From: Plutella xylostella
Taxonomy: Eukaryota; Arthropoda; Insecta; Lepidoptera; Plutellidae
Length of the DNA: 64,000 nt
NCBI RefSeq assembly: GCF_932276165.1
Contig: NC_063999.1
Coordinates: 4,714,501-4,778,500 of the forward strand
Direction: 5' to 3'
Both the position numbers and the translations under genes were made by a program. Shown here one piece after another: positions 49,659 to 62,930 of this stretch. The notes under the pieces were generated by a model that worked only from the letters and a program-made list of their open reading frames with translations, did no database searches and had not been told where the DNA came from. Position 1 is the first letter of the stretch. Every line of letters begins with the position of its first letter.

Positions 49659-50555
49659 AATATTACCTATGTCTTTATATAAAAGGTAATTACTAAAATC
49701 ATACACAATGGTAATCTTTTGTTGGTACAAATTAATATCTGGTAGCAGAGATGAATGATTATGAATAGGTATTGTGTCGAAACGCCTTACAATCAATTTG
49801 TAAATCATTGGATATAATTAATATCTTGTACATCCTAAATTTGGAGAGGAAAATAGTTATTGCTTATTGAAGGTGCATATGTAAGTATTTTATTAGGCAT
49901 TAGTTATGATCTGTAAGTCTATAAGCTTTTAATAATAATATTTTGAATAGGTATAAGGTTTTAACAAAGCTATTTACACTATTTCATCAGTGGATTGAAA
50001 ATGATTGATTACGATAATAAAATACCAACAAGAAACTGATCACTTATACAGTACAAGGGTATGTACTATGTACTGTATAGATAGGTATTTCACTAGTCAT
50101 TGATATTTTTACATATACATATTTAAAGTGTACCTAAACTTTTTTTAAATATAGATTTCTCTCTAAACATTTTTTAAAATCTAGAATCTACCCAACAAGC
50201 AAAATCCAGTTTTATCTGTATTTAATTTAATTGTAAATTTATGTAAACGCACCTGATTATCGAATTCAAACAGATAACTTTCACAAATAATACCCACTTC
50301 TATAATTTTACTTTCATTTTATACATATTTAGAATAATCTTAGCTTTGTATAGGTATTTATAGCGCAAAATTTTTTTGGTCGGTTCTGCTATTTAAATGT
50401 AACATCCATTTAATTAAAAGTGGCACAAATATGAACTTTTATACAAGAAAAAAATAGATAGGGTAATTTATAATTATTGTAGTAGAGGTGAAATTAGTGA
50501 AGGTACTTTTCAGTAAGTAATAAGTTAGGTTCCGAATTTAAAATTAATAATCACT
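49659..50555. other. Unannotated AT-rich sequence
   Basis: Nothing recognised. Confidence 0.4.
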
Positions 50556-50559
50556 AGCA

Positions 50560-50762
50560 GTAACTTCGATTCGCTTCGATTCGCCTTAAAAAGTTTTCGC
50601 GTGGAAATTCCGCGAATAAAAAGTAGCCTATGTGTTAATCCAGGGTATCAGCTAACTCCACCACCAAATTTCATTTAAATCGGTACATCCGTTTTCACGT
50701 GAAGAAGTAACAAACATACAAACTCACAAGCTTTCGCATTTATAATATTAATAGGATTACTT
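50560..50762 (+). repeat. Widespread insect retroposon tail
   Basis: AAAAAGTAGCCTATGTGTTA, ATCCAGGGTATCAGCTAACT, AAATTTCATTTAAATCGGT and AGAAGTAACAAACATACAAA, ending TTTATAATATTAATAGGATT. I recognise this block as a very common dispersed repeat in Lepidoptera and other insects, probably the 3' part of an RTE-like LINE or its SINE; class not proven. Confidence 0.65.
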
Positions 50763-50806
50763 TATGTACAGTTGTGTACGTAAAAACGATTTAATATTAA
50801 ACTTCC

Positions 50807-50859
50807 GTCGCACTCGCTCTCGAAGCCGTGCGATGTGAGTGAGTGCGACGGAAAACTTT
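50807..50859. other. Hairpin with 13-bp GC-rich stem
   Basis: TTCCGTCGCACTC and GAGTGCGACGGAA are exact inverted copies with about 25 nt between them, within a CpG-richer patch that runs to about 50900. Confidence 0.55.
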
Positions 50860-53800
50860 TGTCACGTTTTGACGTGAGCGTCTTGCGCCCCGTGCTAGGC
50901 TAGCAGATAGGACCAGTAACTGCGACACTCGGTAAACTATAATAATGGCCGCTCCAGATGTTTATCAGAGCAGGCGCTCAGAGGGTCTCTAATAAATAAT
51001 GATGCCTACGTGATTGAAGAGTGAAGACTCCGCAGCGATGCAAAACCCTTTGCCTTATTTATAGAATAATGATGTACTTTTTACAGACGTGAGATGAGGC
51101 AGAAATGGTGTGTGTATAGTGATGTGAATAGGGTTTTTTTGCTTATTTTTTGGCTACACTTAGCCTATAGACGTAAATATACTTATATTATACCATACAC
51201 ACTTTGTAATATGTATGGAAGCACGTAGTTCTACAAAAAAAATTGTAAGTATATAAGTACTTAATTACAATTAACATCTAGTCGTCTTTCAACAATTAAA
51301 AAACATTAACGGGGATTAAAAGATCTTTCGACAAAACCTTTTCCGTACCGTTATTCTATCGTCATCTATTCTTTGGTCAAACCGCATTTTAATGTAGGTA
51401 ATGAAGCTTATGGTTAGCCAAACAGCTGTTATTTTAACAATAGAGACATTTTGAGATTTGGATCAAGTTCGAAGTTTATTGTGTACAATTTATTTGCCGT
51501 ACAAGTAAACTTATGGCCTGGGGTTTATGAAGAATCGGTCGTCCCGTGGAAAGTTAACACTTTACCCTGAGGCTTTGATGAGGCAGGGCAACGGGAGTAG
51601 AAAATTTAAAATATACTTCTAAGTAGGAAGGTATATTACATAGTTATTCTTATTTGACATGATACCATGCTTTGTTTCAAATAATTATTGTCATGAACTC
51701 CACACGTAATTCCACTCTCTCATCCAATAGACAACCTACTTTTCTTAATAGCTGAAACTTCCTACTAAGAAATCTTGTTTGAAACTAAGTATGTAGGTAA
51801 CTTGCTTAAAAATGCAAACTCAAAATTGACTCCGTTAGTGGGTGGCGGCCGCGATGCATTTATATGGCATTTTACGAAGATCGTTAATATTTCTTTGGGT
51901 CCTAGGTATGTCCGGTATACCTACCTACGGATACCCAATGTATATAATGTCTTATGAGATTCTCAAAATTCGCAACAAAAAAGAATTTGCGAATTTTTTA
52001 TTTTTTTTTTTTCTTTTCGTGCTTAGATATACCTAACATGCTGCACATGTAGGTTTTGGCTTAGTATACCTACTCTCTTTGCAACACCCTGTATATATTT
52101 ATCTGGAAGGTATTGTTTCTTTTCCCCAGGCTATACCTAAATAAAATAACAACAATATTATGGTCGCGTCATCGCGCTGATATGCTTATAAAACTTTGAA
52201 AAAAGTATCTTGCGCTTAACGAGTAGGTACCCTTTACAAGACAAAGTTGAAGACAGCCGGCACGCCATCGCCATTGAAATGGAAAAGCTGAGTAATTAAC
52301 CACTTACAGACAATGAACAGCTAAAGTTCAACAAATTGTATGCGTCTCAACACGCGAACCTCGACAACTTTTAAACTAATTAACGCTGTCATTGCACTTT
52401 TAAGTTATTGTAGAAAAAAACATGTCTGTACTACTACATGAATAAAGCTACTGTTTTGCATTAGGTTGTGCGCTTAAATCTTTATACATATGCGCAATGT
52501 TATCATCGGTTGGCTAGTAAACAGTTGGCTGTTTGAATACTATCCTCTTTCTTGTATCTTTTAATTGATAAATGAGAATCGCTCGTACCTACTATATGAA
52601 GATTATGAAAAACATAGTTTAGTAGGCTACTAGCCACTGTGTATAGTTGTTTATAAACGCCATGCTTGCGAAGGTAAATTAAAGAATAATCAGTATTCTT
52701 TCTCATGGTATTATGAAGTATATCTTCGTTCTACAATCAGACAACGACGTAAAATTGTTTCAGAGAAAAGAGAGTACAAGAATTATCATAAACGAAATCA
52801 CTTGCTTTAAATTATTATCCCGTGCCAATGTCCTGTGTCATCCAAATTTGTATGGTGCTATGAAGCCCATGGTAAATAATTACACTATCCTACAGACACA
52901 TTATGTTTGATGTTACGAAAGAAAAAAAAGTTTACGGGTGACTTCTCATAGAATATACCTGTAGAGTAAAAAAGTTGTAAATATGTAATTTATGCATTAA
53001 GTACTCAGTAGTGATGCAATGAGGGAGCAAGTGGCAACCGTAGTGGGTAGGCCGGTGGCGGGTCGATGACCTACTCATTAAGTATAACTTTTTTTTAGCT
53101 TCAACTTGCAATTGTTTTTTTTATAGTACAAGGCAGGTACTTACTATTGAATATTCAAAGACATACCTAATCACGTAATTACAAGTCGTGATCGCACATT
53201 TAATATATTGAATAAAAGGTACAAATCAATATTGTTATTGTTTATACGACTAAGTGTCCAGTTTAAAATAAAAAAGTTCTTACAAATTACGAATTGCTCG
53301 CAAAAGTTAAGCAAGATTTACACAGGCAAAGAAAAAAAAACAAAAGACGACTTCTGATTTACGCGGGTTTAATTTTGAAAGTGATGGAACATCTTTTGAT
53401 GATCTTTTGTGCATTTTAATTTTATTTTCAGCAGATGCTATACATATACGATGTCGGGGCATTGACATGCTTTCGGGTGGATCACCAATAAAATTCAACC
53501 TATAAGGTGTTATTTGTGAAACACTTTTTTATATCACGGTCTTCATGTCTATGCTTAAATTGTTGGTCGTTGAAAAGAATGTTGTTTGTTTATACAATAA
53601 GTAGATATTAAGTTTCCGCATGATGTTATTTATTCCGCATGAGTAGAGTGTTTAATTATAAACTATTTAATGATTGTATTAGTTTTGTTTTCGATTTCGA
53701 TCCGCGTGTTGCTTGTAAAATTACAAAAACTACAAAACTTTTCAATTAAGGAATTTAAGTACATACAACCATGGCACAACTTTTACCGTGAAGGAAAAAA

Positions 53801-54886
53801 TTGTGAGAAAAGCGGCACAACTATATTCTAGATGTTTGCTTACCCAAAATGCCTTGTTTAAATACTTTAGTTAATTTCAATACTTCATTTAATTAACGTA
53901 GTTGCAAAGCGGGTGGCTTGCTTGCGAGACACCTCTGAAAGGGTAGTCTTCGAAAATTAAAATCGTCAGTCGTAACTATATATATGCATAAATCAAATTT
54001 AATATAAACCAAAAATTGGTGACACGTCTATAGATCGGCATCAATATCAGAACGTAATTTTAGTATGAAAATTCTGTCTTAAAATTGAAATGATTCATAA
54101 TGAGTTGTTTTTGTTGACATTATTACTCGGCAAATGGATAATTCTGAATCTAGAATGGCTGTTCTCCTAGACCCTGCAGCTACAGTCTATTATATTGGTC
54201 AGTTATTTCTTGTAGGGCGGATAACGTATAATTACTATCTTTCTTAGGGCTGATTTTTCAATAGTCAGATAAAAGTTATCTGAGGAATAATATTATAATG
54301 CTGTCGTGACTGAATAAGACAGTGGCAGCAACAATTTTATTTTAAATAAGTACTTAACAGGATAAGTACTTAAAATATTAGGATTTTTCACATTTATTAC
54401 GAAATTAATTTATTTAAACGTATTATATACGATTTTATTGAATCATGCAAAGATTTTACGTAGTTAAAAATTCTCTTCAATTTTATTTATTTACCTAATT
54501 GAATCAGTAGCGTTACAGTTGAAAAAACATAAAATTATACAATAAGTTGGCAAGTTCAATAATTGTATTATCGTACCTACAAGAGAAGAAACTACAGAAT
54601 AGCCCGGCTGGTCGTCGCATAAATTGCAGATGCTTAAACTAATAATCGAGGTGTTTGTGAAAGTGACGCTCCACTTGCTAGTTTTAAAAACAGATATTTT
54701 CTAAACAAAATCCAGCCCAGGCTTGGTCGTGAATCGTGATGTAAAACGAGATTTTTCTATTAATAATATATGTATTTAGACATCGTTGGCATCTATAAAC
54801 AAAATAGGTACTTAAGTAATTATGCTTAGCTTTATAAATAACTTTTACTCATCATCACCATCAGTTTTTAACTTTGATGCATAAGT
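50860..54886. other. Unannotated AT-rich sequence with a MITE fragment
   Basis: 52054-52093 is the right arm of the 44754 MITE family (GGCTTAGTATACC...TTTGCAACACCCTGTA). The small minus frame at 53307-53498 could be an exon remnant but has no recognised family. Nothing else seen. Confidence 0.4.
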
Positions 54887-54890
54887 ACCT

Positions 54891-56910
54891 GGGCAGTTCT
54901 TCTTTTTAACCTACATAACTGTGTCTCCACCAGTTGTGAGGAAAATATCATGAGTTTTACAAATATTTATTTATTTATTTATATTTCAACGTGCATTGTA
55001 CTAAAAACACAACGGCTGTGAACGTTTACAAAAATATAAATTTATATTTTTGTATTTAAAATTACGTTACAGAGTGGTAAATCCGCGTGACAGAGGTGTA
55101 TTTCATACGAATCTTGGCTGTCTCCTGCCACTTCATCCTGCGTATATTTCATAATGTTAGAAAAAAAATATATGACGAGATAAAATATAAAATTTTATTT
55201 AAACTTTAGAAGATATTACTTATTTAGTAAAACAAAATATATATTTTTAAAATATTTCTGAAATATTTAAAAAAATTGTTGAAAAATTGTCTCTCACTAC
55301 CCAATGTTTTAGTAGTTACACTCTGTCACGTAGGTTGCCATTTAAAATATTTGTTTGAGCCACTCGTCCTTATTGCCATCGATCAGAGTTTAAGATCTCC
55401 TTTTCCCCCTTGGTAAGATTTCCCCTTAGAGATCCAGACACCGCGTATCGGCCACCCGCAAAGTGTGACAGGAGGTGCGTGTGTTTATTCGGCGACAGCT
55501 TCGTCACGTCGGTAATTGTTAAAATAAAATATATTTAAATTATTATTTTGTTATTTACTCATTGGTAATAACGATTACTTTGCAATCAACATGTGAATAA
55601 TACATTTTATGTTACTGTTTAAATACTATTCGACTTTGCAATACATTTTACCCCTCTGTCACACGACAAATCTGTCACATTCTTACTAAACACTCCAACC
55701 TGAGGATATTCATCAACGAAAAATTGAAGAGAAACTACACGTTTTGGTTAAAGTACGAAGCGAAAGGAACGTCCAATACACTTGCGCTGCAGTAATAAAA
55801 AGTTTCGTCAGTGAAAAAGGTGATTTCGTGCTATTGTTCTCAAGAACAGACGATGAATGTGGTAGACTGTTTAATATGGTGGAGATTGATTTATCGGATG
55901 TTTGATGATTACATTAAAGTCCTTCCAGCTTCTAAGGTAATTAAAAAAGGAAAAAAAATAGTTTTTCAAGTTCTAATAGCCACTTCTGTACTTTCGAAAT
56001 ATGGCTGATTAAAACTTTAAGAAATTACGTAATTTTTCGTTATATTACTTAAATTTTAGTTTGTCGAAAATATTATTTGTGCAGATAAACATTAATTTAT
56101 GTAGTTGGAACAAATTTGTCCTTTAAGTTCCTGAAATACGGATATTTCAGTCTCCAGAGGTTCTCAAGTGTGATTTTAATTAGTTATACTAATTATAAAG
56201 ATATCTCCAGTTAATTCTTTGACTAAATTGAAACCATAATGATTTATATGTAAGTTACTAAATTATTCTTATTGAATAAAACTGTTTTATTCCAAAACCC
56301 TGCCTAATATTTAATAGAATAACAACTCTGTCACATCGTTTACCACTTTGTAACGATTGGTGTCTCCTGGTAGTCAACTTATTTTTGGTCGTTTATATGT
56401 TATGTTATAAATAGTACAACTTTGGAAAAATCATATTAAATTTAGTCATTGATGTTAACGTCTATGCTGTTAATTTTTTACTGTAATTAGCAGCGAAAAA
56501 ATATTTATAACAAAAACAAGCTTCATTTTAGCTGAAATTGTGACAGAGTGGTAATAACTACTTAATAAATATTTTGTTATTACTAAAAATCCATTCCTTC
56601 ATATGTTTTCAAAAATGGTATTTTGTTTATTAGCGTATCAAAAAAGTTTCATTTCAAACGACGAAGACTATCTCGTTAAAAAAAAATAAAAGATAATGTG
56701 ACGAAGGTGTAATTTTTTGTGCCTTATCCACGTATTATGTCCTTAAAATATTGAAAAAATTGGTAAACTACGCGGCCAACCACCTTTTTCGATAGAATAG
56801 ACATGAAGCTATCATAAAAATGATAAGAGTTCACCAAAAAGCTATAGTTTTTTTTTTCGAATTTGGGATAATTTTTTACTCATTATGTAGGTTAAAAAGA
56901 AGAACTGCCC
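54891..56910. mobile_element. Non-autonomous TIR element with GTGACAGAGTGGTA motif array
   Basis: Ends are GGGCAGTTCTTCTTTTTAAC then CTACATAA (28 bp, identical inverted), flanked by ACCT at 54887-54890 and 56911-56914. The interior holds GTGACAGAG-like words in both orientations near 55066, 55086, 55317, 55464, 55652, 55668, 56325, 56540 and 56698. Termini (GGGC), duplication and motif form link it to 47945-49654. Confidence 0.78.
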
Positions 56911-56914
56911 ACCT

Positions 56915-58500
56915 ACGTTTTATTATACAAAATTTAGTCAAGAATTCATTGAAACATTTATAAAACTTAAATTAATTCTGTTTACCTAAAGTTTGCATGA
57001 TGTTAGAATCCTTTCAGATGAAAATTTACGCAGTAATACATATAAATTTTCACCTGCTTTAGTTTGATATTTAGTTTCCATACTAAAGGTAGGGTAATTT
57101 AAAGTGTAGGTATATTTGTGGTAGAAAACCTTGCGTCTGGAACTGGCCGCGCCCTCCTACGTCATATCCGCTGGTTTCTCTGTAATACGTAGTTAATGTT
57201 ATTATTTGGTAATATAAATGTATGTACAGTAAACATACCAAATCTATGCACTTAAAAAAACTTTTTCATGCACTCAGCAATGCTTGTTTTTGGGATTTTA
57301 ATGTGCCTAATAATAATAAGAAATGGCAACAGGCCTAGAGCCAATAGTTAAGCCACATCTGGCTACCCCGCAATATTATTTACGACCTGGCTTGTATCAC
57401 TTAAACCGGTGCATACGTCCTACTTTACTTAAAATTTAGCCTAAACATTAAACACTAAAATCAAGTTACTAATACAGTCGACAGACCTAGTTGCGACACT
57501 ACATATAAATGAGTATAGGTACATAAAAACTATTTCAGGTGGAAGGAAGAATATGAAAAAGATACTGTTATGTCGGTACATCATTCATTTACGTTTTATG
57601 GCTGTACCAAAAACCTTTAGATATATTGTAAAAATACAGTGTTTAGCTTGGGAGAAATCCTTAGGTAAAATGTACTAAACAACCCAGTGCACATCAGCAT
57701 CATTTTTTATAGGATTAGTAGGAACTACAAAGTTTGACAAGATACAAAGGTGTAGAGCTACTTATGAACTGATCGTACAAATAAAAACGTTTTAATATTC
57801 AAACGAAATTGGGAAACAATTTTTATAAGGTATTTGTAACACTTAATATTAGGGCTATAACACACTTAAATGCGGATGTGTTTTGTAACATTATACTCTT
57901 CCATTCATTAGTAGTATAAATAGATACTATGGAAACCTTTGGAGTTTATGGTATCTACTAAAACCATTATTACTTTATTACAACCAGTTACCACTTTGTT
58001 TTCTGCATAACTAACTTAATATGTATGTAAATATATTATCATCATAGTATAGAATATGATCAATAGCATGGGACAGTAATCCATTGAAATAAAATAAGAT
58101 TTAATCAACTAAGATGATTATGACATACAGCCGTGTATTTCAAAATTTATCTCAGTACTTACATAGTTACATACCCATAGCAGTACATAAACCACAAGTT
58201 CCCAAGTATTCAATAACAAAACGTAAGGAAATGACTGTTGTCTATGCTTGAGAAAAACACGAACTTATCCGGGAAGTTCGCAAACTATTAGTCGAGTCTT
58301 CAACACGGCCTGAATAGTGTGACCAAGCAATAAGATATATCGGGACTTTGGTCTTTATTGAATGTTTTGTTTCCGCACTTAGTTCATTTCCGAAGTTTGA
58401 CCGTGTGAACGGATCATGATGTTGTGGATTGCTGATAGAATATTTAGGAGAATGTATTATTGATTTGTTCTTTCACCGTAAGAGCACGTGGTATTGTTAT
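56915..58500. other. Unannotated sequence with half of the 3000-3116 MITE
   Basis: 57741-57778 (AAAGGTGTAGAGCTACTTAT then GA.CTGATCGTAC) is a diverged right arm of the MITE at 3000-3116. Nothing else recognised. Confidence 0.45.
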
Positions 58501-58502
58501 AC

Positions 58503-58818
58503 TATTCTATTCTATGTGGGGGTGTAAGTACCTGCCTGGCTCTGTCGAAAGTTACCTTTGTGTGTAGGTCTTTCTGCCTTCCTAAGCTTGGACCATTTCC
58601 CACCACGCTGGTCCACTGCGGGTTGTTGGATTCACATATCTAGATGTGCTAAATCTAGATATGCAGGTTTCCTCACGATGTTTTTCCTTCACCGTAAGAG
58701 CGATAGTATACTTTGTACTTAGATTAATAGAAGTCTTTGGTATATGTCAGCGCCGGGATTCGAACCCGCATCTCTGGCGTGAGAAGCGGGAGCTTACCCA
58801 ACTGAGCTTCCACCGCTC
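58503..58818 (-). mobile_element. tRNA-derived SINE
   Basis: The minus strand starts GAGCGGTGGAAGCTCAGTTG (A-box AGCTCAGTTGG), with GGGTTCGAATCCCGG (canonical B-box) 35-40 nt on. The body CGGTGAAGGAAAAACATCGT, GAGGAAACCTGCATATCTAG and CCAGCGTGGTGG follows. It ends in a simple ATAGA-rich tail near 58503. This body is the common lepidopteran tRNA SINE type. A partial repeat of its TTCACCGTAAGAGC segment lies at 58470-58485. Confidence 0.88.
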
Positions 58819-60990
58819 AATAGTTATACTTACTTAAATTCTTTATTTTTATAAAATTCATTGCTAGGTTCCAGGCCCATCGAATGAGAGGACGAGATCT
58901 TATACGTCACGCCACCACTGCTCTATAAACGTAGATATTTTAGGCCAGATTTAACCAGCTTACCAAACATAATTATATTTTAATTAAATCTTTATTAAAT
59001 AAAACAGTGGTCCAATTAAAATGTGATCTACGAATCTAAAATATAAAAATATTATAAAACTACCTAACTATATTTTGAAAGAATACCTACATAATAAAGT
59101 ATATTTTTAAAAGTTCATTAAAATGGTAGTATGGGCACCCGACTGTCGCAATGAAGCAACAGAATTACGGCATTGTTCCCAAGTGCTCGTAATTTCACAA
59201 AACTTCGCAGAATCAATGCAAATCACAAACAATGAAGTCATTTTAATATCTACCAACGTACAGATTAAAACACTTGGTAATGAGAAAGTCATTAATAAGA
59301 TCGTTAACTATATTGTTTCCGTTTGGTAAATAGTTTACACTTACAGAAACAAAATAATTAGACTCAAAACACAAATGGTTTATATATTGCAATATGGATA
59401 TTTAACCTACAAGCGAACATATAGATAGAATAACTGATTTTAGACTTTCAATGATTTATAGAAGAAAGTTGTAATTCGAAATGGTTGATGAAGTTGATTT
59501 TAGGGGGAAGCGGCTTAAGTATTACCTATGTATTTTGGATTGCTAAACCAGTTTTGCAGAAACCTGTACAAATTACGTCTCTCCCTATCCCAGTTTCCAT
59601 TATAAAGTTGACTAGACTTCAGTTTTTGCATAAAGTCATTTGCGCATTCATTGCTAATGTGTCTGTTTGATGAATGCCTCCATCGCCGCGGCCGCTACAT
59701 ACACAGATGAACTGTTGAATTTAATATTTGCATGAAAATTGCACACGGATGCATCATTTTACTACTTATACCTTTGACTTAGCTTTGAGTAACTGATAAG
59801 TAAGCGTCCATCTTTCGGAATTGCACGCAACGGACGCATCGCATTCAGTATTTTTTGTATAGAAGTTCAAACAAGTGCGTCCACTTCATCGGCATTGCCG
59901 ACGCTGTTTCTCCATACATTTATAACAATCCGTTTTATTTGTAACAGTCGGTATCGTACCTACCTGTGATAGGTTTACCTTACAAGATTTGAGAAGACTT
60001 GCAATTTTTTACACATGTATGCGTATGTTATCATATATAAATAAGTCTATAAAGTGCGTTTTGAGCAAGCTTGCGCTGTTCTGTGATATGCCGCTTTAAA
60101 TGATTACACACCTTTTGGTTGATAATGTTGATATCAACATCTCATTAGAAAGGATATGTTTCCTAAGCACTCATGACATTTGAAAAAAGGAATTTACTCA
60201 TAAATGTGAAATCTGATACGTATAGAAATTAAACTTAATTAAATAAATCACTATTAGCAAATATTATGTTCAATATTCATAATTTTCATTATAATGTAAA
60301 AATATTTGCTAATAATGCTGTTCTGATACTGAACGAAATTAGAAGCTCATTTATATTTGTATGACCCTGAGTATAATTAAATATTTATACAATGAAATTA
60401 TTATCATAATGCATTACCTACATATTCCATATTATAAAAAAAAACATTTACAATGCAATGTAAAATAATTTTGAGTGTGAAATTTTTAGATGTTTGTTTT
60501 ATATTACCTACGAATAGTATAACTTTATGAAAGTGTATACTAATAGGTAATTTCTCTTACGTAGGTACCTATAGGTACTTGGGGGTAATAATACGCATAG
60601 TTTACGGCTCGTGTCAAGTAAAATTTTATAGAAACTGTATACGTGCTCATATTACGCACGTCTGCAGCAGTAAGAGTCCGTGTGAGCAATCCTTTGACCC
60701 GCAATAAAGCTATTATTTACGATATAAGTTATTGAAGAAAAGCACAGTACCTATAGGCTATTGCAGCCTCTGAAGAGAGGATCGTGTCTTCGTGTGTAAG
60801 TTTTTTTGTAATTCTAAAATACATATTAAAGTTTATCTATTATGTTTTATTTTATTGGAATCTAGAAATTTAGACTGTCATAGTTTTTTTTTGTATTTTA
60901 ACTTGCGCGTTGAATTCTTTTGTATTGAAAACCACATTTTGAATTAAAGTTTTCTCGCAAATGGGATTATTCCCATTATATTGCCCTAGT
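58819..60990. other. Unannotated AT-rich sequence
   Basis: No gene is recognised; short frames at 59107-59329 and 59485-59670 lack family or splice support. A 13-bp inverted repeat ATTAGCAAATATT / AATATTTGCTAAT lies at 60253-60313. Confidence 0.4.
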
Positions 60991-61023
60991 GGTATGGTAA
61001 TCCGAAAGAGGATGACTCAGTGG
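60991..61023 (+). repeat. Fragment of the 44754 MITE family
   Basis: GGTAATCCGAAAGAGGATGA and CTCAGTGG correspond to the inner left part of the family. Confidence 0.5.
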
Positions 61024-61076
61024 TCATCTTATACTTCTTGATAAATGTGCGTAAAAAATGTGCTCTTCATAGTTAA

Positions 61077-61148
61077 ATTTCACCCAAGATCTATAAAAGA
61101 TGTTGCAAAAGTAATATTGCAACATCTTTTATAGATCTTGGGTGAAAT
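61077..61148. other. Perfect 32-bp inverted repeat with 8-nt loop
   Basis: Left arm ATTTCACCCAAGATCTATAA continuing to GTTGCAA; loop AAGTAATA; the right arm is the exact complement. The total of 72 bp would fold into a flawless hairpin if transcribed. Confidence 0.85.
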
Positions 61149-62265
61149 ATACCAAATTATTCATTCTAAGTTGCACTAAAAATTAAAGTACCTACATATT
61201 AATGTATCAGAATTGTACTTGTATTTACAGTAGGCAATGAAATAAACACGTTATAACGATGACCTGTAGTAGTAAACATACAATTATTTTACGACACATA
61301 ATTATATTTAAATTCCAATATCAGGTCGTCTCATGAACGTGGACCATAAATTTATATTTTAGTAAGTTGTACTCGAGTAAATTTCCTAACGAAGAAGTAT
61401 CTCTAATCTCTTTATTGATTGCATAAGTTTACTTTCCTTATTTATCAACATAAAATATCGTTAAATCCACCACAAGCTGATTGTCATACAGTAAAACATA
61501 TCTTACCCCTGTGGTGCAACTATTATTATCTACCTGAACAGTTAGAAACGCTCTAAGGTTCTACCTAGCAAGTCTAAAGGCATATCATCCAACACCATTA
61601 GAAACGATTTGATTCATCGATATTAGCAGCTAGCTCCAATGATCCATCAAGATCTTGTCATATTTGCATATGGTCATTGAATATGGCAGTCAGTATCAAA
61701 TTAATGATAGTGTGGCTTGTTGCATATAGTACAGTAAGTGAAGTTTTGTGATGGCTTGTGCTAGATGCTATGGGAATCGTATAGATTACATCTACGAAGA
61801 GCCTTGGCATACCGTGATGGGTGTAGCAGTACCTACTTTTTCGTAGCTACAACTTTTAAAAAGATATAATGATAGCTGCTGCCGTTTTATGGGTTTGTTA
61901 TGGACACAGATAAACTTAACTATATCGCGATTCACCTTAAATACGGCGCTGTGATTGATTTTATCGACGTCGATAACAGACCCGTGCCGCGGCCGTATTT
62001 GACCGCTCAAAAACAAACTAAGATCAATAATTGTGACTGGAGTGAGGCTTATGTTTCTGCTTTCTTAAAAAAACCGTTTTTATTTATTTAATAGTTTCTT
62101 TATACCACAATATAGTTCATATTGCATTATTGAATGTTTATATTTTGAGCTGAATTGCACATTCGTGTACTAAGAATTACCCACAGTAACAATATACAAA
62201 TATTGAAAATGTATTTGTGTTACTTCTGGTTTCTCTGTTGTAAATTGACCCGATTTTTGGGCATC
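61149..62265. other. Unannotated AT-rich sequence
   Basis: Nothing recognised; overlapping short frames at 61792-62091 appear random. Confidence 0.4.
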
Positions 62266-62266
62266 T

Positions 62267-62930
62267 TTTTATTTATTTATTTATTTATTTAAACTGGAAC
62301 ACCAGCAGCTTATACAACTAACATTTTTAAGACAGATATTAAAATTATAATTTCGTTGTACAAGCCAATTAAAGGTGTACACAACATTCTTAAATTATCA
62401 ATGACAACTTAAAATAAAAATTTATATAAAATTAACAATTTTTGAAGTTAAATAAAATATATAAAATGTTTTTCTAAGTACAAAGTACAGAGATCACAGT
62501 ATGAACACAAATATCTTTACTTTAAAACTAAAACAAACAATCAGGTAAGTACTAAGAACATTTTTTCATACATTGAATTTTTTTCTTAAAACAATAATAG
62601 GAATCGTGAAAAATGTCAAGATTATCATTATCCAATTTGTTGCTATAAATGTTATGTAGATCACATAGCCTATTTACTGGTGAATGTGAGCCTAAATTTG
62701 TACGCGGTTTAGGTCCACACATTAGTTTTTTAATTGGGTACCTCGGATATTTGAAAGGAATTGGGAAGGAAATACTCTCAAGAAGATCAGGACAGTCTAT
62801 AAGATTATTGATAATTTTATAAAGAAATAAAAGGTCATGGGTCTCACGTCTATTGCGTAATGATTTCATGTTAAAAAAAGTTAAGCGGTGATCATACGGA
62901 GATGAAATTTTATCTTGCATTCAAGAATCT
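62267..62930 (-). pseudogene. LINE ORF2 C-terminal fragment with TAAA-type tail
   Basis: The minus frame (62920-62552) encodes SPYDHRLTFFNMKSLRNRRE, THDLLFLYKIINNLIDCPDL, PRTNLGSHSPVNRLCDLHNI and ends KKCS. The pattern RR..DLLFLYKIIN..IDCP matches the C-terminal region of Jockey/CR1-like elements. The 3' UTR continues to a TTTA run (62267-62292), the complement of a TAAA tail. Confidence 0.75.

Noticed and set aside
53307..53498. 63-codon minus frame with Ser/Lys-rich sequence
   Set aside because: No recognisable family, splice sites or neighbouring exons.
58747..58818. Genuine tRNA gene
   Set aside because: A and B boxes are good, but stems do not pair properly and the SINE body follows directly.
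61792..62091. Overlapping frames on both strands
   Set aside because: Typical random frames for the composition; no family features.
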